A DNA stretch of 64,000 nucleotides from an uncultured Christensenella sp. (GCA_910578545.1 CAJTPT010000002.1:124001-188000); one strand, 5' to 3'. Shown: positions 1 through 8,804, counted from the stretch's first letter. Notes: generated by a model not told the origin, from the letters alone. Made by a program: numbers and translations.

Positions 1-316
1 GTTACTTCAAAACGACGCGACGGTCACAGTATGTCATAGCAAAACGAAAAACCTATCTGATTTTACAAAAAATGCGGATATTCTCGTAGCAGCTGTCGGA
101 AAAAAGAATTTTATCACTGCCGATATGGTTAAGCCCGGCGCGATAGTTATAGACGTCGGTATGAATCGCGACGAGAGCGGACTGCACGGCGACGTCGATT
201 TTGATAACGTAAAGGACGTAGCGGGATACATCACGCCCGTTCCCGGTGGCGTAGGTCCGATGACGGTCGCAATGCTTTTGTTAAATACGGTGTGCGGAGC
301 GACGTCGAATGAATAG
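1..316 (+). CDS. folD: FolD, methylene-THF dehydrogenase/cyclohydrolase (5' truncated by window edge)
   Basis: C-terminal part of the bifunctional methylenetetrahydrofolate dehydrogenase / methenyltetrahydrofolate cyclohydrolase of cytosolic one-carbon metabolism. The frame is open from base 2, so the start and the N-terminal catalytic domain lie upstream of the window. About 104 residues are visible: the NAD(P)-binding lobe with ADILVAAVG and VIDVGMNR, ending in the family signature PGGVGPMT. The stop overlaps the xseA start by 8 bases, which suggests cotranscription and translational coupling. folD-xseA-xseB-ispA-dxs is a frequent Firmicutes order. Identity is secure; only the missing 5' end is unknown. 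Confidence 0.95.
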   Translation, partial: LLQNDATVTVCHSKTKNLSDFTKNADILVAAVGKKNFITADMVKPGAIVIDVGMNRDESGLHGDVDFDNVKDVAGYITPVPGGVGPMTVAMLLLNTVCGATSNE

Positions 317-1553
317 ACAAATGACCGTCACACAGCTGTCGCGTTATTTAAAGGGTGTGTTTGACGACGAGGAACTACTGCACGACGTTACGCTCAGCGG
401 CGAGGTCAGCGACGTTTCGTATTCGGACAAGCATACTTTTTTGGTTTTGTCCGAGGGTGGGTTTTCGGTACGGTGCATACATTTTTCGTCGCGCGACAAG
501 ATAGAAAAAGGTGCACGGGTCGCACTTCGCGGTTCGGTCGGGTTTTACGATAAGCGCACTTCCGTCACGTTTACCTACACTGAATTTTTTATTCAAGGCG
601 TAGGCGACATGAATATCAAGCTTGCCGAGCTCAAACAAAAGCTCAGCGCGCTCGGGTACTTTGAAAACCGTCCGCAACTGCCTAAGTATATTGTGAGTGT
701 GGCTGTAATTACCAGCCCTGACGGTGCGGCTATCTGCGATTTTATGCGGGTTGTTCACGACAAAAATCCGTTTGTGGATATCAAGGTTTATCCGTCAAAG
801 GTGCAGGGCGAGGGTGCGGCGGCGCAAATAGCTGAAGCGATAAATAAGCTTCAAACGTATAATACCGACGCCATAGTGCTGTGTCGCGGCGGCGGAAGCG
901 ACGAGGATTTAGGATGCTTTAACGATGAGACCCTTGCCGTTGCTGTCGCTAATTCACGTATCCCGATTATATCGGCAGTAGGGCACGAAATAGACTATAC
1001 GCTGTGCGACTATTGTGCCGGCACTCGTGCAGGCACTCCGTCCATTGCGGGCGAGATAGTAAACAGCCGTGCAAGCGCAATATTGACCGATCTGTTTCAA
1101 GCGATATTTGCCGTACGAAATGCAGTCAAGTCAAAGTACGACCGAGAGGTTATGCTCGTAAATAAGCTCGGAAGAGCAACTACGGCTAGCGTATCAACGC
1201 GAATATACAATGGCTATCACAAGCTTAGGTTTGTTACGGCAAAGGGTGCATTCGGCTTACAAAACCGTCTTTCGGTAAAAAGCAACCGTTTGTCGAGCGA
1301 GGTTAAAAACATGCGCCAGGCACTATCCGCAAAGCTAAGCGACGGCAAAGCAAAAGTAGATAAGCTGTCTTCGTTGCTCGGTGCGTTGGACCCGCACCGA
1401 ATAATCAAGGTCGGTTACGCTGCGGTGTTGCGCTCGGGACAAAGGGTAATGGCTGCCGCCGAGATAGCGTCGGGTGACGAGGTGGGGCTTGTATTTGCCG
1501 ACGGTGTCGCCACGGCTAAGATAACGAACGTTAAAAGAGAAAATAAGGAGTAA
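309..1553 (+). CDS. xseA: Exodeoxyribonuclease VII large subunit
   Basis: Large, catalytic subunit (414 aa, normal length) of exonuclease VII, which degrades single-stranded DNA into oligonucleotides and works in mismatch and damage repair with XseB. An N-terminal OB-fold spans roughly residues 1-100. The catalytic core carries the family motifs CRGGGSDEDL, SAVGHEIDYTL and AGTPSIAGE. A helical C-terminal part that binds XseB follows. The ATG overlaps the folD stop, and xseB begins 3 bases after this stop, so the two subunits are made from one message. Confidence 0.96.
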   Translation: MNRQMTVTQLSRYLKGVFDDEELLHDVTLSGEVSDVSYSDKHTFLVLSEGGFSVRCIHFSSRDKIEKGARVALRGSVGFYDKRTSVTFTYTEFFIQGVGDMNIKLAELKQKLSALGYFENRPQLPKYIVSVAVITSPDGAAICDFMRVVHDKNPFVDIKVYPSKVQGEGAAAQIAEAINKLQTYNTDAIVLCRGGGSDEDLGCFNDETLAVAVANSRIPIISAVGHEIDYTLCDYCAGTRAGTPSIAGEIVNSRASAILTDLFQAIFAVRNAVKSKYDREVMLVNKLGRATTASVSTRIYNGYHKLRFVTAKGAFGLQNRLSVKSNRLSSEVKNMRQALSAKLSDGKAKVDKLSSLLGALDPHRIIKVGYAAVLRSGQRVMAAAEIASGDEVGLVFADGVATAKITNVKRENKE

Positions 1554-1556
1554 GCC

Positions 1557-1811
1557 ATGGATAAAAAGCAAACGACATCTTCATCCGATTTTGAATCAAA
1601 AATCGCCGAGCTTCAAAAAATAGTCGGACGGTTGGAAAGCGACGGAAGCGTTACTTTAGAGGATAGTATGAGCCTTTTTGAAAGCGGACTTAAGCTTACC
1701 AAAGAATGTGTGGACGATCTGTCCGCTATGCAGGCGAGAATCTCCGAGCTTAATAATCAGTTGGATTTGATTTTACGTCAACCGTTATTTGGAGAAGATG
1801 ATGCAGACTGA
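1557..1811 (+). CDS. xseB: Exodeoxyribonuclease VII small subunit
   Basis: Small helical subunit (84 aa) of exonuclease VII. Several copies wrap the C-terminal helices of XseA. The sequence shows the typical FESKIAELQKIVGRLESDG and LEDSMSLFESGLKL helices. It follows xseA by 3 bases and its end overlaps the start of the prenyl synthase gene, so it sits inside the folD-dxs operon. The short length and motif content match the family fully. Confidence 0.95.
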   Translation: MDKKQTTSSSDFESKIAELQKIVGRLESDGSVTLEDSMSLFESGLKLTKECVDDLSAMQARISELNNQLDLILRQPLFGEDDAD

Positions 1812-2721
1812 GGATTTTAACGGCTATACCGATGAATACAGAGAGCAAATCGACGCCGAATTAAAGCGTATCGTAGACGAGCAGAAGTATTCGGATGAGT
1901 TTAAAAACGTTTTGCTTTACGCGCTTTTCCCCGGCGGAAAGAGATTGCGTCCGATTCTGCTTTTGGAATGGCACAACGTGTTTTCACCGCCCGATGAGTA
2001 CGCTTTGCGTATTGCTTGCGGAATAGAGATTTTGCATGCGTATTCTCTCATTCACGACGATATGCCGTGCATGGATAACGACGATTTTCGCAGAGGCAAG
2101 CCGTCCGTTCACAAACAGTTCGGCGAGGGTATGGCATTGCTTGCGGGTGACGCGCTCATGGATTTGGGGTATAGGATACTGTGTGCGCCCATGTCCGACG
2201 GGCGAGCGAGCGTGTTTTCCGCATGCTCGGGACTTCTCGGCGACGGCGGATTGATTTGCGGACAGTACCGCGATCTGTATGGCAAAATAGATAATTTAAA
2301 CGACTTGCTTGAAATGTACAGACTCAAGACGGGCGCGCTTATTTCGCTCGCTTGCGTCATGGGGTATGCGCTCGGAAACAATATCGACTGTTTGGCGTAT
2401 AAAAAGATTATAGATATGCTCCGCAAAAATACTCAAATAACAATCAATGCCGACGAACGCGACGATAAGTTGATTTTGGATTACGTTTTGGTAAGCGGTT
2501 TTGCCGAAGCTTTCGGCACGGCGTTTCAGCTGTACGACGATATCACCGAATATATAGGCGGGGAAAAGCTTTCGCCTTCAAGTGTTCTTAATTATATGGA
2601 TTTGGATAAGGCAAAGCTTATGCTTACAAACCGTCTTAACGATGCGGCAAAGGCTCTTGACGCACTTCAGACTTCGCCTGAATTTTTACGCGAGTTTTTA
2701 AATAAATTTTTAGTAGTATAA
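1801..2721 (+). CDS. ispA: Polyprenyl (farnesyl) diphosphate synthase
   Basis: Short-chain trans-prenyl diphosphate synthase (306 aa from this start) that condenses IPP with DMAPP/GPP to make farnesyl-type diphosphates. The first aspartate-rich motif is DDMPCMDNDD at residues 86-95, preceded by GGKRLRP. The second is DDITEY near the C terminus. The open frame begins at a TTG (1789) with in-frame ATGs at 1798 and 1801. GGAG at 1791-1794 is 6 bases from 1801, which decides the start. It overlaps xseB by 11 bases and is followed after 3 bases by dxs, which supplies the same pathway. The exact product chain length cannot be read from sequence. Confidence 0.9.
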   Translation: MQTEDFNGYTDEYREQIDAELKRIVDEQKYSDEFKNVLLYALFPGGKRLRPILLLEWHNVFSPPDEYALRIACGIEILHAYSLIHDDMPCMDNDDFRRGKPSVHKQFGEGMALLAGDALMDLGYRILCAPMSDGRASVFSACSGLLGDGGLICGQYRDLYGKIDNLNDLLEMYRLKTGALISLACVMGYALGNNIDCLAYKKIIDMLRKNTQITINADERDDKLILDYVLVSGFAEAFGTAFQLYDDITEYIGGEKLSPSSVLNYMDLDKAKLMLTNRLNDAAKALDALQTSPEFLREFLNKFLVV

Positions 2722-2724
2722 TTA

Positions 2725-4539
2725 ATGGATAAACTAACCGTCACAACGCCGCACGAGCTTAAGCGGCTTAATACCGAAGAGCTTCTCGAGCTGTGCCGTC
2801 AAATAAGACGGCGCATTATTGGTGTTGTGGAAACCAACGGCGGGCATTTGGCGTCCAACTTGGGTACTGTCGAGCTTACCGTTGCAATTCATTATGTGTT
2901 TGACTGTCCGATTGATAAAATCGTATTTGACGTAGGACATCAGGCTTACACGCACAAACTGTTGACCGGACGAGATAAAGTTTTTGACGGACTTCGGAAA
3001 AACGGCGGGATATCGGGGTTCCCTCAACCGTCGGAAAGCGTATACGATCCGTTTATATCGGGGCATTCTTCCACATCGCTGTCGGTCGCGCTTGGGCTTG
3101 CCGAGGCGGTACGGCAACGCGGCGAGGACGGCAGAGTTATTGCCTTTATCGGCGACGGGGCGTTGACAGGCGGCATGGCTTACGAAGCGCTAAACGCAAT
3201 CGGAAGCGAACAGCTTCCCGTTATTATCGTGCTCAACGATAATAATATGTCGATAAGCAAAAACGTCGGCGCTATGAGCAAGTATCTGACAAGGCTACGG
3301 CTTAGCAAAAAGTATTTGCGCGTAAAAAATCAGATAAAACGCGCGGTGTCGGTTATTCCGCTTTTCGGCGACGGTATAATACATCTTATGGATAAAGGCA
3401 AAAATTTGCTTAAACGGGTGGTCTTGTCCAATAAGATGTTTGAGGAAATGGGGATTACCTATTACGGACCGTATGATGGGCATAATGTAAAAGAACTTAT
3501 AGAAGTTTTTTCACAGGCGAAGCAAAAGAACGGACCGATTATCATTCACGCCGTTACCGAAAAAGGCAAGGGGCTCATTAGCGCGCTTTGCGATCCGGAG
3601 CATTCGCACGGAATATCGTCGGCAAACTCAGTCAAAGGCAACGATTTTTCGGATGTGCTCGGTGAGTTCCTTATGGAAAAGGCAAGCGACGATAAGTGCA
3701 TAATGGCAGTTACCGCCGCAATGTCCATAGGCACCGGACTCGAAGCTTTTGCCGCGGCGTACCCGGAAAGATTTAAGGATGTCGGTATTGCCGAGGAGCA
3801 TGCCGTAACATACTGCGCCGCGCTTGCCGCAGGGGGTATGAAGCCGTACTTCGCCGTTTATTCTACGTTTTTGCAACGCGGGTTTGATCAGCTATTGCAC
3901 GACGTATGTATAGGAGGTTATCCTGTTACTTTCTGTATAGATAGAGCGGGCGTTGTCGGCGCGGATGGCGTTACGCATCAGGGCGTATTTGATTTAAGTT
4001 ATCTTTTGCCACTTCCCGGCATGACGGTAATGTGTCCGACAGACGGCAACGAGCTAAAGCAAATGCTCGAGTTCTCTTTCGGATTTAACGCTCCGCTTGC
4101 TATACGATATCCCAAGGCGTACGCTGAAAACCGCGAACACGCTAAAATAGAATATGGGAAATGGGAAAGAATGGTTGCAGAAAAGTCCGACGTGTACGTT
4201 CTGTGCGCAGGCGGTCGGGCGTTGGACGTTGCTATATCGGTGAGTGCGCGAAAAAAAATAAACGTAATAAACGCTCGATTTGTCAAACCGCTTGACGGTG
4301 AGTTTTTACTTTCTATCAATAAGACGGGTAATATTGTGATCACCGTCGAGGATAACGTAGAGTTCGGAGGGTTTGGAATGAGCGTATTGGCGTTTCTTAA
4401 TAAAAACAAACTCCTTTGTAAAAGCGCGTGTATTGCGCACGGTGATAGATTTATAGACGACAGAGATATCTCGTCGTCGCTCGAAACCTCGGGCTTAACG
4501 GCGGAAAATTTGCTTAAAGTTATAAAAAGCCTTGAATAA
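2725..4539 (+). CDS. dxs: 1-deoxy-D-xylulose-5-phosphate synthase
   Basis: Thiamine-diphosphate enzyme that condenses pyruvate and glyceraldehyde 3-phosphate, the entry step of the MEP isoprenoid pathway. It has 604 aa, slightly shorter than the usual ~620. Visible motifs are VGHQAYTHKLLTGR, SGHSSTSLS, the TPP motif GDGALTGGMAYEALN with NDNNMSIS, and the transketolase-like pyrimidine domain (GIAEEHAVTYCAALAAGG). It sits directly behind ispA, so two isoprenoid genes are grouped. It ends 27 bases before nadK, and those bases hold the nadK promoter. Confidence 0.96.
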   Translation: MDKLTVTTPHELKRLNTEELLELCRQIRRRIIGVVETNGGHLASNLGTVELTVAIHYVFDCPIDKIVFDVGHQAYTHKLLTGRDKVFDGLRKNGGISGFPQPSESVYDPFISGHSSTSLSVALGLAEAVRQRGEDGRVIAFIGDGALTGGMAYEALNAIGSEQLPVIIVLNDNNMSISKNVGAMSKYLTRLRLSKKYLRVKNQIKRAVSVIPLFGDGIIHLMDKGKNLLKRVVLSNKMFEEMGITYYGPYDGHNVKELIEVFSQAKQKNGPIIIHAVTEKGKGLISALCDPEHSHGISSANSVKGNDFSDVLGEFLMEKASDDKCIMAVTAAMSIGTGLEAFAAAYPERFKDVGIAEEHAVTYCAALAAGGMKPYFAVYSTFLQRGFDQLLHDVCIGGYPVTFCIDRAGVVGADGVTHQGVFDLSYLLPLPGMTVMCPTDGNELKQMLEFSFGFNAPLAIRYPKAYAENREHAKIEYGKWERMVAEKSDVYVLCAGGRALDVAISVSARKKINVINARFVKPLDGEFLLSINKTGNIVITVEDNVEFGGFGMSVLAFLNKNKLLCKSACIAHGDRFIDDRDISSSLETSGLTAENLLKVIKSLE

Positions 4540-4560
4540 TTATTAAAAAAAGTGTAAAAT
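4532..4560 (+). promoter_or_regulatory. Sigma-A type promoter of nadK, predicts a leaderless mRNA
   Basis: TTGAAT (4532-4537), a 17-base spacer and TAAAAT (4555-4560). The nadK ATG is at 4567, six bases after the -10, where transcription normally begins. No Shine-Dalgarno is present. The -35 lies over the last codons and stop of dxs. Confidence 0.65.
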
Positions 4561-4566
4561 AAGCTT

Positions 4567-5358
4567 ATGAAAGTCGGTGTGTATTCAAATCCAATAAAAG
4601 ATCCTGATAATGCAGTGCGCGACGCGGTTTTTTCTGCCGCGCGTGAGAATAATATCGAAGTCGAACTTTATGAGCCGAACAAGCATTTTAATTTGATTGT
4701 TTCGGTGGGCGGCGACGGAACGATATTGCGCATTGCAAAGGAATGCGCCAAATCTGGCATACCGATTTTAGGCGTCAATAAAGGAACCATTGGGTTTTTG
4801 ACCGAAATCGAACCTCACGATATTTCTGCCGCATTTACAAAGCTAACGGCGCGCGACTATATGCTTGAGCGGCGTGCATTACTTGACGCAACGGTCGGCG
4901 GCAAGCATTACTATGCGTTAAACGACGTTGTCGTACGTTCGGCAACGGGGCGTATGATTCGCATGGAAGTGTGTGTCGACAATGACGTTATTGATAAGTT
5001 TACTTGCGACGGATACATAGCATGCACACCTACGGGCTCGACGGCGTACTCGCTTTCTGCGGGCGGCGCGGTTATCGGACCCAATACGCCTGTGATTGCG
5101 TTAACGCCTATTAATCCGCACACGCTTAGGACGCGCCCTGTTGTGGTCGGTTCGTTCGAGCACATTAAGCTGTCCAATACCGGCATGGTCGGGGCTTCGA
5201 TATTTGTGGACGGCGAGAGCGTCGGTAGCTTTGACGGCGGACAGGCTGTCGATGTCACAGGTTGGGATATGAGCGCGCTTTTCGTCAGGTTTAATAAAAA
5301 GAGTTTTTACTCGCGCTTACTCGACAAGCTCAGCGCCTGGTCGGCTACGGAGGACTGA
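4567..5358 (+). CDS. nadK: NAD kinase
   Basis: ATP-dependent (or polyphosphate-dependent) NAD kinase that makes NADP+ in the cytosol. It has 263 aa, typical of Gram-positive NadK. The diagnostic GGDGT motif is at residues 48-52 with the catalytic aspartate at 50. The NE/D region (ALNDVVVR) and the CDGYIACTPTGSTAYSLSAGG stretch that binds nucleotide follow. No Shine-Dalgarno precedes the ATG, and a promoter -10 ends six bases upstream, so the message may start at the AUG itself. It overlaps recN by one base (TGATG). The argR gene often found between nadK and recN in Firmicutes is absent. Confidence 0.95.
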   Translation: MKVGVYSNPIKDPDNAVRDAVFSAARENNIEVELYEPNKHFNLIVSVGGDGTILRIAKECAKSGIPILGVNKGTIGFLTEIEPHDISAAFTKLTARDYMLERRALLDATVGGKHYYALNDVVVRSATGRMIRMEVCVDNDVIDKFTCDGYIACTPTGSTAYSLSAGGAVIGPNTPVIALTPINPHTLRTRPVVVGSFEHIKLSNTGMVGASIFVDGESVGSFDGGQAVDVTGWDMSALFVRFNKKSFYSRLLDKLSAWSATED

Positions 5359-7052
5359 TGTTACAAAGGATAACGATACGCAATCTTGCGCTTATTAAAG
5401 ATTTAGAAATCGAGTTCGTGCCTTATTTAAACGTGTTTTCTGGTGAAACGGGCGCGGGAAAATCAATAATTGTCGACTCGCTTATGTTGCTAGTCGGCGG
5501 GCGGTATGATAAGTCGCTTTTAAAGTTCGGCGAGGACAGCGGATTTGTCGAGGGTGTTTTCGATTTTAAAAACTCCGAGCCGCTTACCGACGCTGGAATC
5601 GATTGCGAAGACGGAATTTTTATTGTCACGCGCAAGTTTTATCGCGACGGAAAGAATGATATTCGTGTAAACGGCAAGCAGATGACTACGGCAATGCTTC
5701 GCGAGCTAATGCAAAACTTTGTCGACATATACGGGCAAAACGAGTATCAATCCCTTCTCAAGGTTTCGGAACAGCGCAAGATATTCGACTTTTTTGTGTT
5801 TAAGCATGACGAGTTACTTAAAACTCAGCGCGAGCTGTACGATCAATATAAGGCTGTGCTTGCCGAAATGCGCTCCTTGGGTGACGAGCAAGCGCGTGCA
5901 AAGCGTATAGATATTCTCAATTATCAAATTGACGAGATAAAGGCTTGCGACGTTAAAGAGGGCGAGGAGCAAGCGCTTATAGACAGGCGGCACGTTTTAC
6001 TGTCATCCGAGCGAATAAAAAACGCATTGGCTGAGTGTATAGAACGGCTTGACGGCGACGGTGGGGCAAACGGCGGCGTGTCAGACAGTATTCACGCGCT
6101 TTCGGGCATATCGTCGTTCGGTGAAAGATACGACGCGCTTAACGAGCGGCTTCGTTCGGTTTCAATAGAGCTTGACGACATTTTAGAATGTGTGCGCGAC
6201 GAGTTTGACGGCATTGACGGTAGCGAGCGCGAGCTTGACGAGGTAAACAACCGCCTTGATAAAATACGTGCGTTAAAGTCAAAGTACGGCAGTTACGAGG
6301 CTATGCGAAAGTTTTTGGCGGACGCCGCTATCGAGCTTGACAGAGCAATACACGGCGCCGAGATGTATGATGCGCTATGCAAAAAAGAACACGATTTAAA
6401 AACTCGTCTTTATACCAATAGCGTAAAGCTAAGTGAAAAACGGCACGACGGCGCCGAGCTTATAAAGAAAAAGATCTTGACAGAACTTGCCGATTTGGGC
6501 ATGGCAAATTCTCAATTTGAGGTTATGTTCAAAGATGCCCCGACAGAGGATAATTTTACCGATAAGGTAACCGCCGTCGGGTTTGACGAGTTTGAATTTT
6601 ACCTCAGCCCTAATATCGGACAACCGCTTTTGCCGCTCGCTAAGATAATATCGGGCGGTGAAATGTCGCGGTTTATGCTTGCCATCAAGCTGATTACGGG
6701 CGATATGACAGATATCGGTACGATGATATTCGACGAGATCGATACGGGCATAAGCGGCGCAATCGGTCTGTGCGTTGCAAAAAAGCTTGCGCAATTATCG
6801 CGCGGACATCAAGTGCTTTGCGTAACGCACCTGCCGCAGATAGCGGCTATGGCGGACGGTCAGTATTTTATAGAAAAGATACAGGTGGATGGCGATACCT
6901 CAACGCGTGTGAGAGCCCTTGATAGGTCCGGCATGATAGGCGAAATATCGAGGCTTTCGGGCACGAAGGGAGTTTCATTGTCATCGGATAAAAATGCCAC
7001 AGAGCTTAAGGATTGGAGCGATAGGTTTAAATCGGAACTGAAAAAGGGCTGA
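5358..7052 (+). CDS. recN: DNA repair protein RecN
   Basis: SMC-like ATPase (564 aa) that acts early in double-strand break repair by binding DNA ends and holding DNA. It has an N-terminal Walker A (GETGAGKS, residues 29-36), a long coiled-coil middle region (about 150-360), the ABC signature ISGGEMSRF, Walker B MIFDEIDTG and the H-loop VTHLPQIAA. It is translationally coupled to nadK by a one-base overlap. A terminator hairpin follows about 60 bases downstream, overlapping the next start codon. Confidence 0.96.
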   Translation: MLQRITIRNLALIKDLEIEFVPYLNVFSGETGAGKSIIVDSLMLLVGGRYDKSLLKFGEDSGFVEGVFDFKNSEPLTDAGIDCEDGIFIVTRKFYRDGKNDIRVNGKQMTTAMLRELMQNFVDIYGQNEYQSLLKVSEQRKIFDFFVFKHDELLKTQRELYDQYKAVLAEMRSLGDEQARAKRIDILNYQIDEIKACDVKEGEEQALIDRRHVLLSSERIKNALAECIERLDGDGGANGGVSDSIHALSGISSFGERYDALNERLRSVSIELDDILECVRDEFDGIDGSERELDEVNNRLDKIRALKSKYGSYEAMRKFLADAAIELDRAIHGAEMYDALCKKEHDLKTRLYTNSVKLSEKRHDGAELIKKKILTELADLGMANSQFEVMFKDAPTEDNFTDKVTAVGFDEFEFYLSPNIGQPLLPLAKIISGGEMSRFMLAIKLITGDMTDIGTMIFDEIDTGISGAIGLCVAKKLAQLSRGHQVLCVTHLPQIAAMADGQYFIEKIQVDGDTSTRVRALDRSGMIGEISRLSGTKGVSLSSDKNATELKDWSDRFKSELKKG

Positions 7053-7114
7053 TTTTGGAATAATCGGATCGGTATGTGCAAAATAAGTATATAATTCGAC
7101 AAACGGCAAAAACT

Positions 7115-7142
7115 AACTCGGATGAAAAAAATCCGAGTTTTT
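7115..7142 (+). terminator. Intrinsic terminator of recN overlapping the spoIVB start codon
   Basis: Perfect 9-bp inverted repeat, AACTCGGAT (7115-7123) and ATCCGAGTT (7131-7139), with a 7-base loop and a run of five T. The spoIVB ATG (7122-7124) lies at the end of the left arm, so the same hairpin could end recN transcripts and mask spoIVB initiation. Confidence 0.75.
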
Positions 7143-8099
7143 ATTTGTGCTATCGTTGCGCTTGTTTTATATTTTACGGTAATGCCGGTTCCGGTAACTG
7201 CCCAAACCACGGATGACTGCGCATATATCGGCGGCTTCCCAATAGGTATTTCTATCGACGTAGGCGGGCTTCTTGTGGAAAGCGTGACGGGAGTGGAAAC
7301 GGAATACGGCATTGCGGCGGTACAGGGTTTGCGTTCGGGCGATATTATTAAATCGATTGACGGGATAAAGGTCGACAGCGTGGATGATATTTCGGACGTG
7401 CTTTCGACGTCGCCTACTACTATAGAGCTGTTACGCGACGGAAATAGTATTACGGTTGAGGTCGTGCCTATTGTAGAACTATACAGTAATAAGCCGCGCC
7501 TTGGAGTTCAGATCCGTGATATGATTTACGGGGTGGGTACGGTTACATTCGTGCGCGAGGACGGAAGCTTTACGGCGCTTGGTCATGAAATATCTGGCGA
7601 AACGTGCGCGCATATACCGTTTGAGGGCGGACATATACATGCCTGCAAGATTGTAGGTATAAAGCGCGGGCAAAAGGGCGAGGCCGGTGCGCTACTCGCG
7701 TCCGTATTGCCAGACAAGGTGTACGGCACAGTATGCTGTAATAACGCGTTTGGTATTGCGGGGCAGTATACGACCGACTTTGATAAATCGGAAAAGGTGC
7801 CTATTGCCTCACGCGACGAGGTCAATCCCGGTCCCGCCAAAATAAAAACATGTGTTAACGGTCAGTCCGAGTATTACGATATAGAAATCATAAAAGCTTC
7901 CAAGCAAGGCGGGCGTAAGGAAAAAGGCTTGGTCATTCGTATTACCGATAAGCGCCTGCTCGATATGACGGGCGGGGTTGTTCGCGGAATGAGCGGATCC
8001 CCCATAATTCAAAACGGCAAGCTCGTCGGCGCAGTAACGCATGTCTTTTTAAATGACTTCACAAAAGGTTACGGTGTTTTTGCCGATTGTCTTAATTAA
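7122..8099 (+). CDS. spoIVB: SpoIVB signalling serine protease (peptidase S55)
   Basis: Forespore-secreted serine protease that in Bacillus triggers pro-sigma-K processing by cutting SpoIVFA in the intermembrane space. It has 325 aa with an N-terminal signal/anchor (residues about 5-27), a PDZ domain (about 40-115) and the S55 catalytic domain. By alignment with B. subtilis SpoIVB (H236, D363, S378), the triad is H155 in ALGHEISG, D276 in RITDKRLL and S291 in RGMSGSP. All three are present with the same 15-residue D-S spacing. The ATG lies inside a terminator hairpin and has no clear Shine-Dalgarno; the next ATG (7182) would remove the signal segment. spo0A, usually next to spoIVB, is not here. 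Confidence 0.93.
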   Translation: MKKIRVFICAIVALVLYFTVMPVPVTAQTTDDCAYIGGFPIGISIDVGGLLVESVTGVETEYGIAAVQGLRSGDIIKSIDGIKVDSVDDISDVLSTSPTTIELLRDGNSITVEVVPIVELYSNKPRLGVQIRDMIYGVGTVTFVREDGSFTALGHEISGETCAHIPFEGGHIHACKIVGIKRGQKGEAGALLASVLPDKVYGTVCCNNAFGIAGQYTTDFDKSEKVPIASRDEVNPGPAKIKTCVNGQSEYYDIEIIKASKQGGRKEKGLVIRITDKRLLDMTGGVVRGMSGSPIIQNGKLVGAVTHVFLNDFTKGYGVFADCLN

Positions 8100-8148
8100 T
8101 AGTATAAAAAACCCGGGATATTAATTACGAAAAACAGTATAAATTGAC

Positions 8149-8177
8149 GAATATTGCGGGGCGTTTCAACATAGATT
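8149..8177 (+). promoter_or_regulatory. Sigma-E-type sporulation promoter of the SpoIIM-like gene
   Basis: GAATATT (8149-8155), 14-base spacer, CATAGATT (8170-8177). This compares with the Bacillus sigma-E consensus KMATATT, 13-15 bases, CATACANT: full match at -35 and 7 of 8 at -10. The ATG at 8184 is six bases after the -10, so the message would be leaderless. Confidence 0.6.
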
Positions 8178-8183
8178 GTCAGT

Positions 8184-8804
8184 ATGAAACGCTCTTATGC
8201 TATTTCCGATTGGTTTTACAGACTGTCGCACACTATCCGTCGCAACAGATTTATGCTGTTGTTGTACGCGCTTTTATGTGTATTGTTTATTGTAGTAGGC
8301 GTCGCAGTGGGCGCAAATATTTCCGACAAATCGGAGTTTGCGTTACGGAACGGCGCGGGGATATTCGTTTTTCTTCGCGGGGAAAGGGGGATCTTTGCAT
8401 TCTTCTTTATAGACGTCCTCACAACGTGCGTGTACTGTATTTTTGCGGCGTCCATGTTTTTTGCAAAAATAGTATCGTTTTTATCTATTGCACCGTGCGC
8501 GTACAAATCTTACGTGCTCGGTTGTAACGTTACCGTTATAATCGGGGTGTATTCGGTTTCCGCCGTTCCCATGTTGTTTGTTGCTTTTATCCCGGTATGT
8601 CTTGTTGAGATAGGCGTGCTTTGCATTGTGTCTTACAAGTGCTTTGCATTCGTATCTCTCAACGGACGGTGTTCGCCGTCCGGCGTTGATATAAAAGAAT
8701 ATTACAAGGCGTTGTTGCCGTATCTGTTGATAATTGTGATTTTAACGTTAATCAAAGCTGTTACGCTTTTGCTGTTCGGCTCGGCGCTGATCGGCGTGCT
8801 ATAA
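8184..8804 (+). CDS. Polytopic membrane protein, probable SpoIIM (stage II sporulation M)
   Basis: 206-aa integral membrane protein with about five hydrophobic segments (around residues 24-45, 65-85, 85-110, 115-155 and 178-204) and short charged loops. The fold and size fit SpoIIM, part of the DMP septal peptidoglycan degradation complex in engulfment, but no motif proves it. Support comes from context: it follows spoIVB, as spoIIM is found near spoIVB in clostridia, and the bases upstream match a sigma-E promoter, the sigma factor that controls spoIIM in Bacillus. There is no Shine-Dalgarno; the start codon sits at the predicted transcription start. It could instead be an unrelated membrane protein. 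Confidence 0.5.
   Translation: MKRSYAISDWFYRLSHTIRRNRFMLLLYALLCVLFIVVGVAVGANISDKSEFALRNGAGIFVFLRGERGIFAFFFIDVLTTCVYCIFAASMFFAKIVSFLSIAPCAYKSYVLGCNVTVIIGVYSVSAVPMLFVAFIPVCLVEIGVLCIVSYKCFAFVSLNGRCSPSGVDIKEYYKALLPYLLIIVILTLIKAVTLLLFGSALIGVL

Noticed and set aside
8144..8527. 127-codon frame overlapping the SpoIIM-like gene
   Set aside because: Composition is not protein-like (Cys/Arg/Val runs), and it overlaps a frame with clear membrane-helix pattern and a good promoter.
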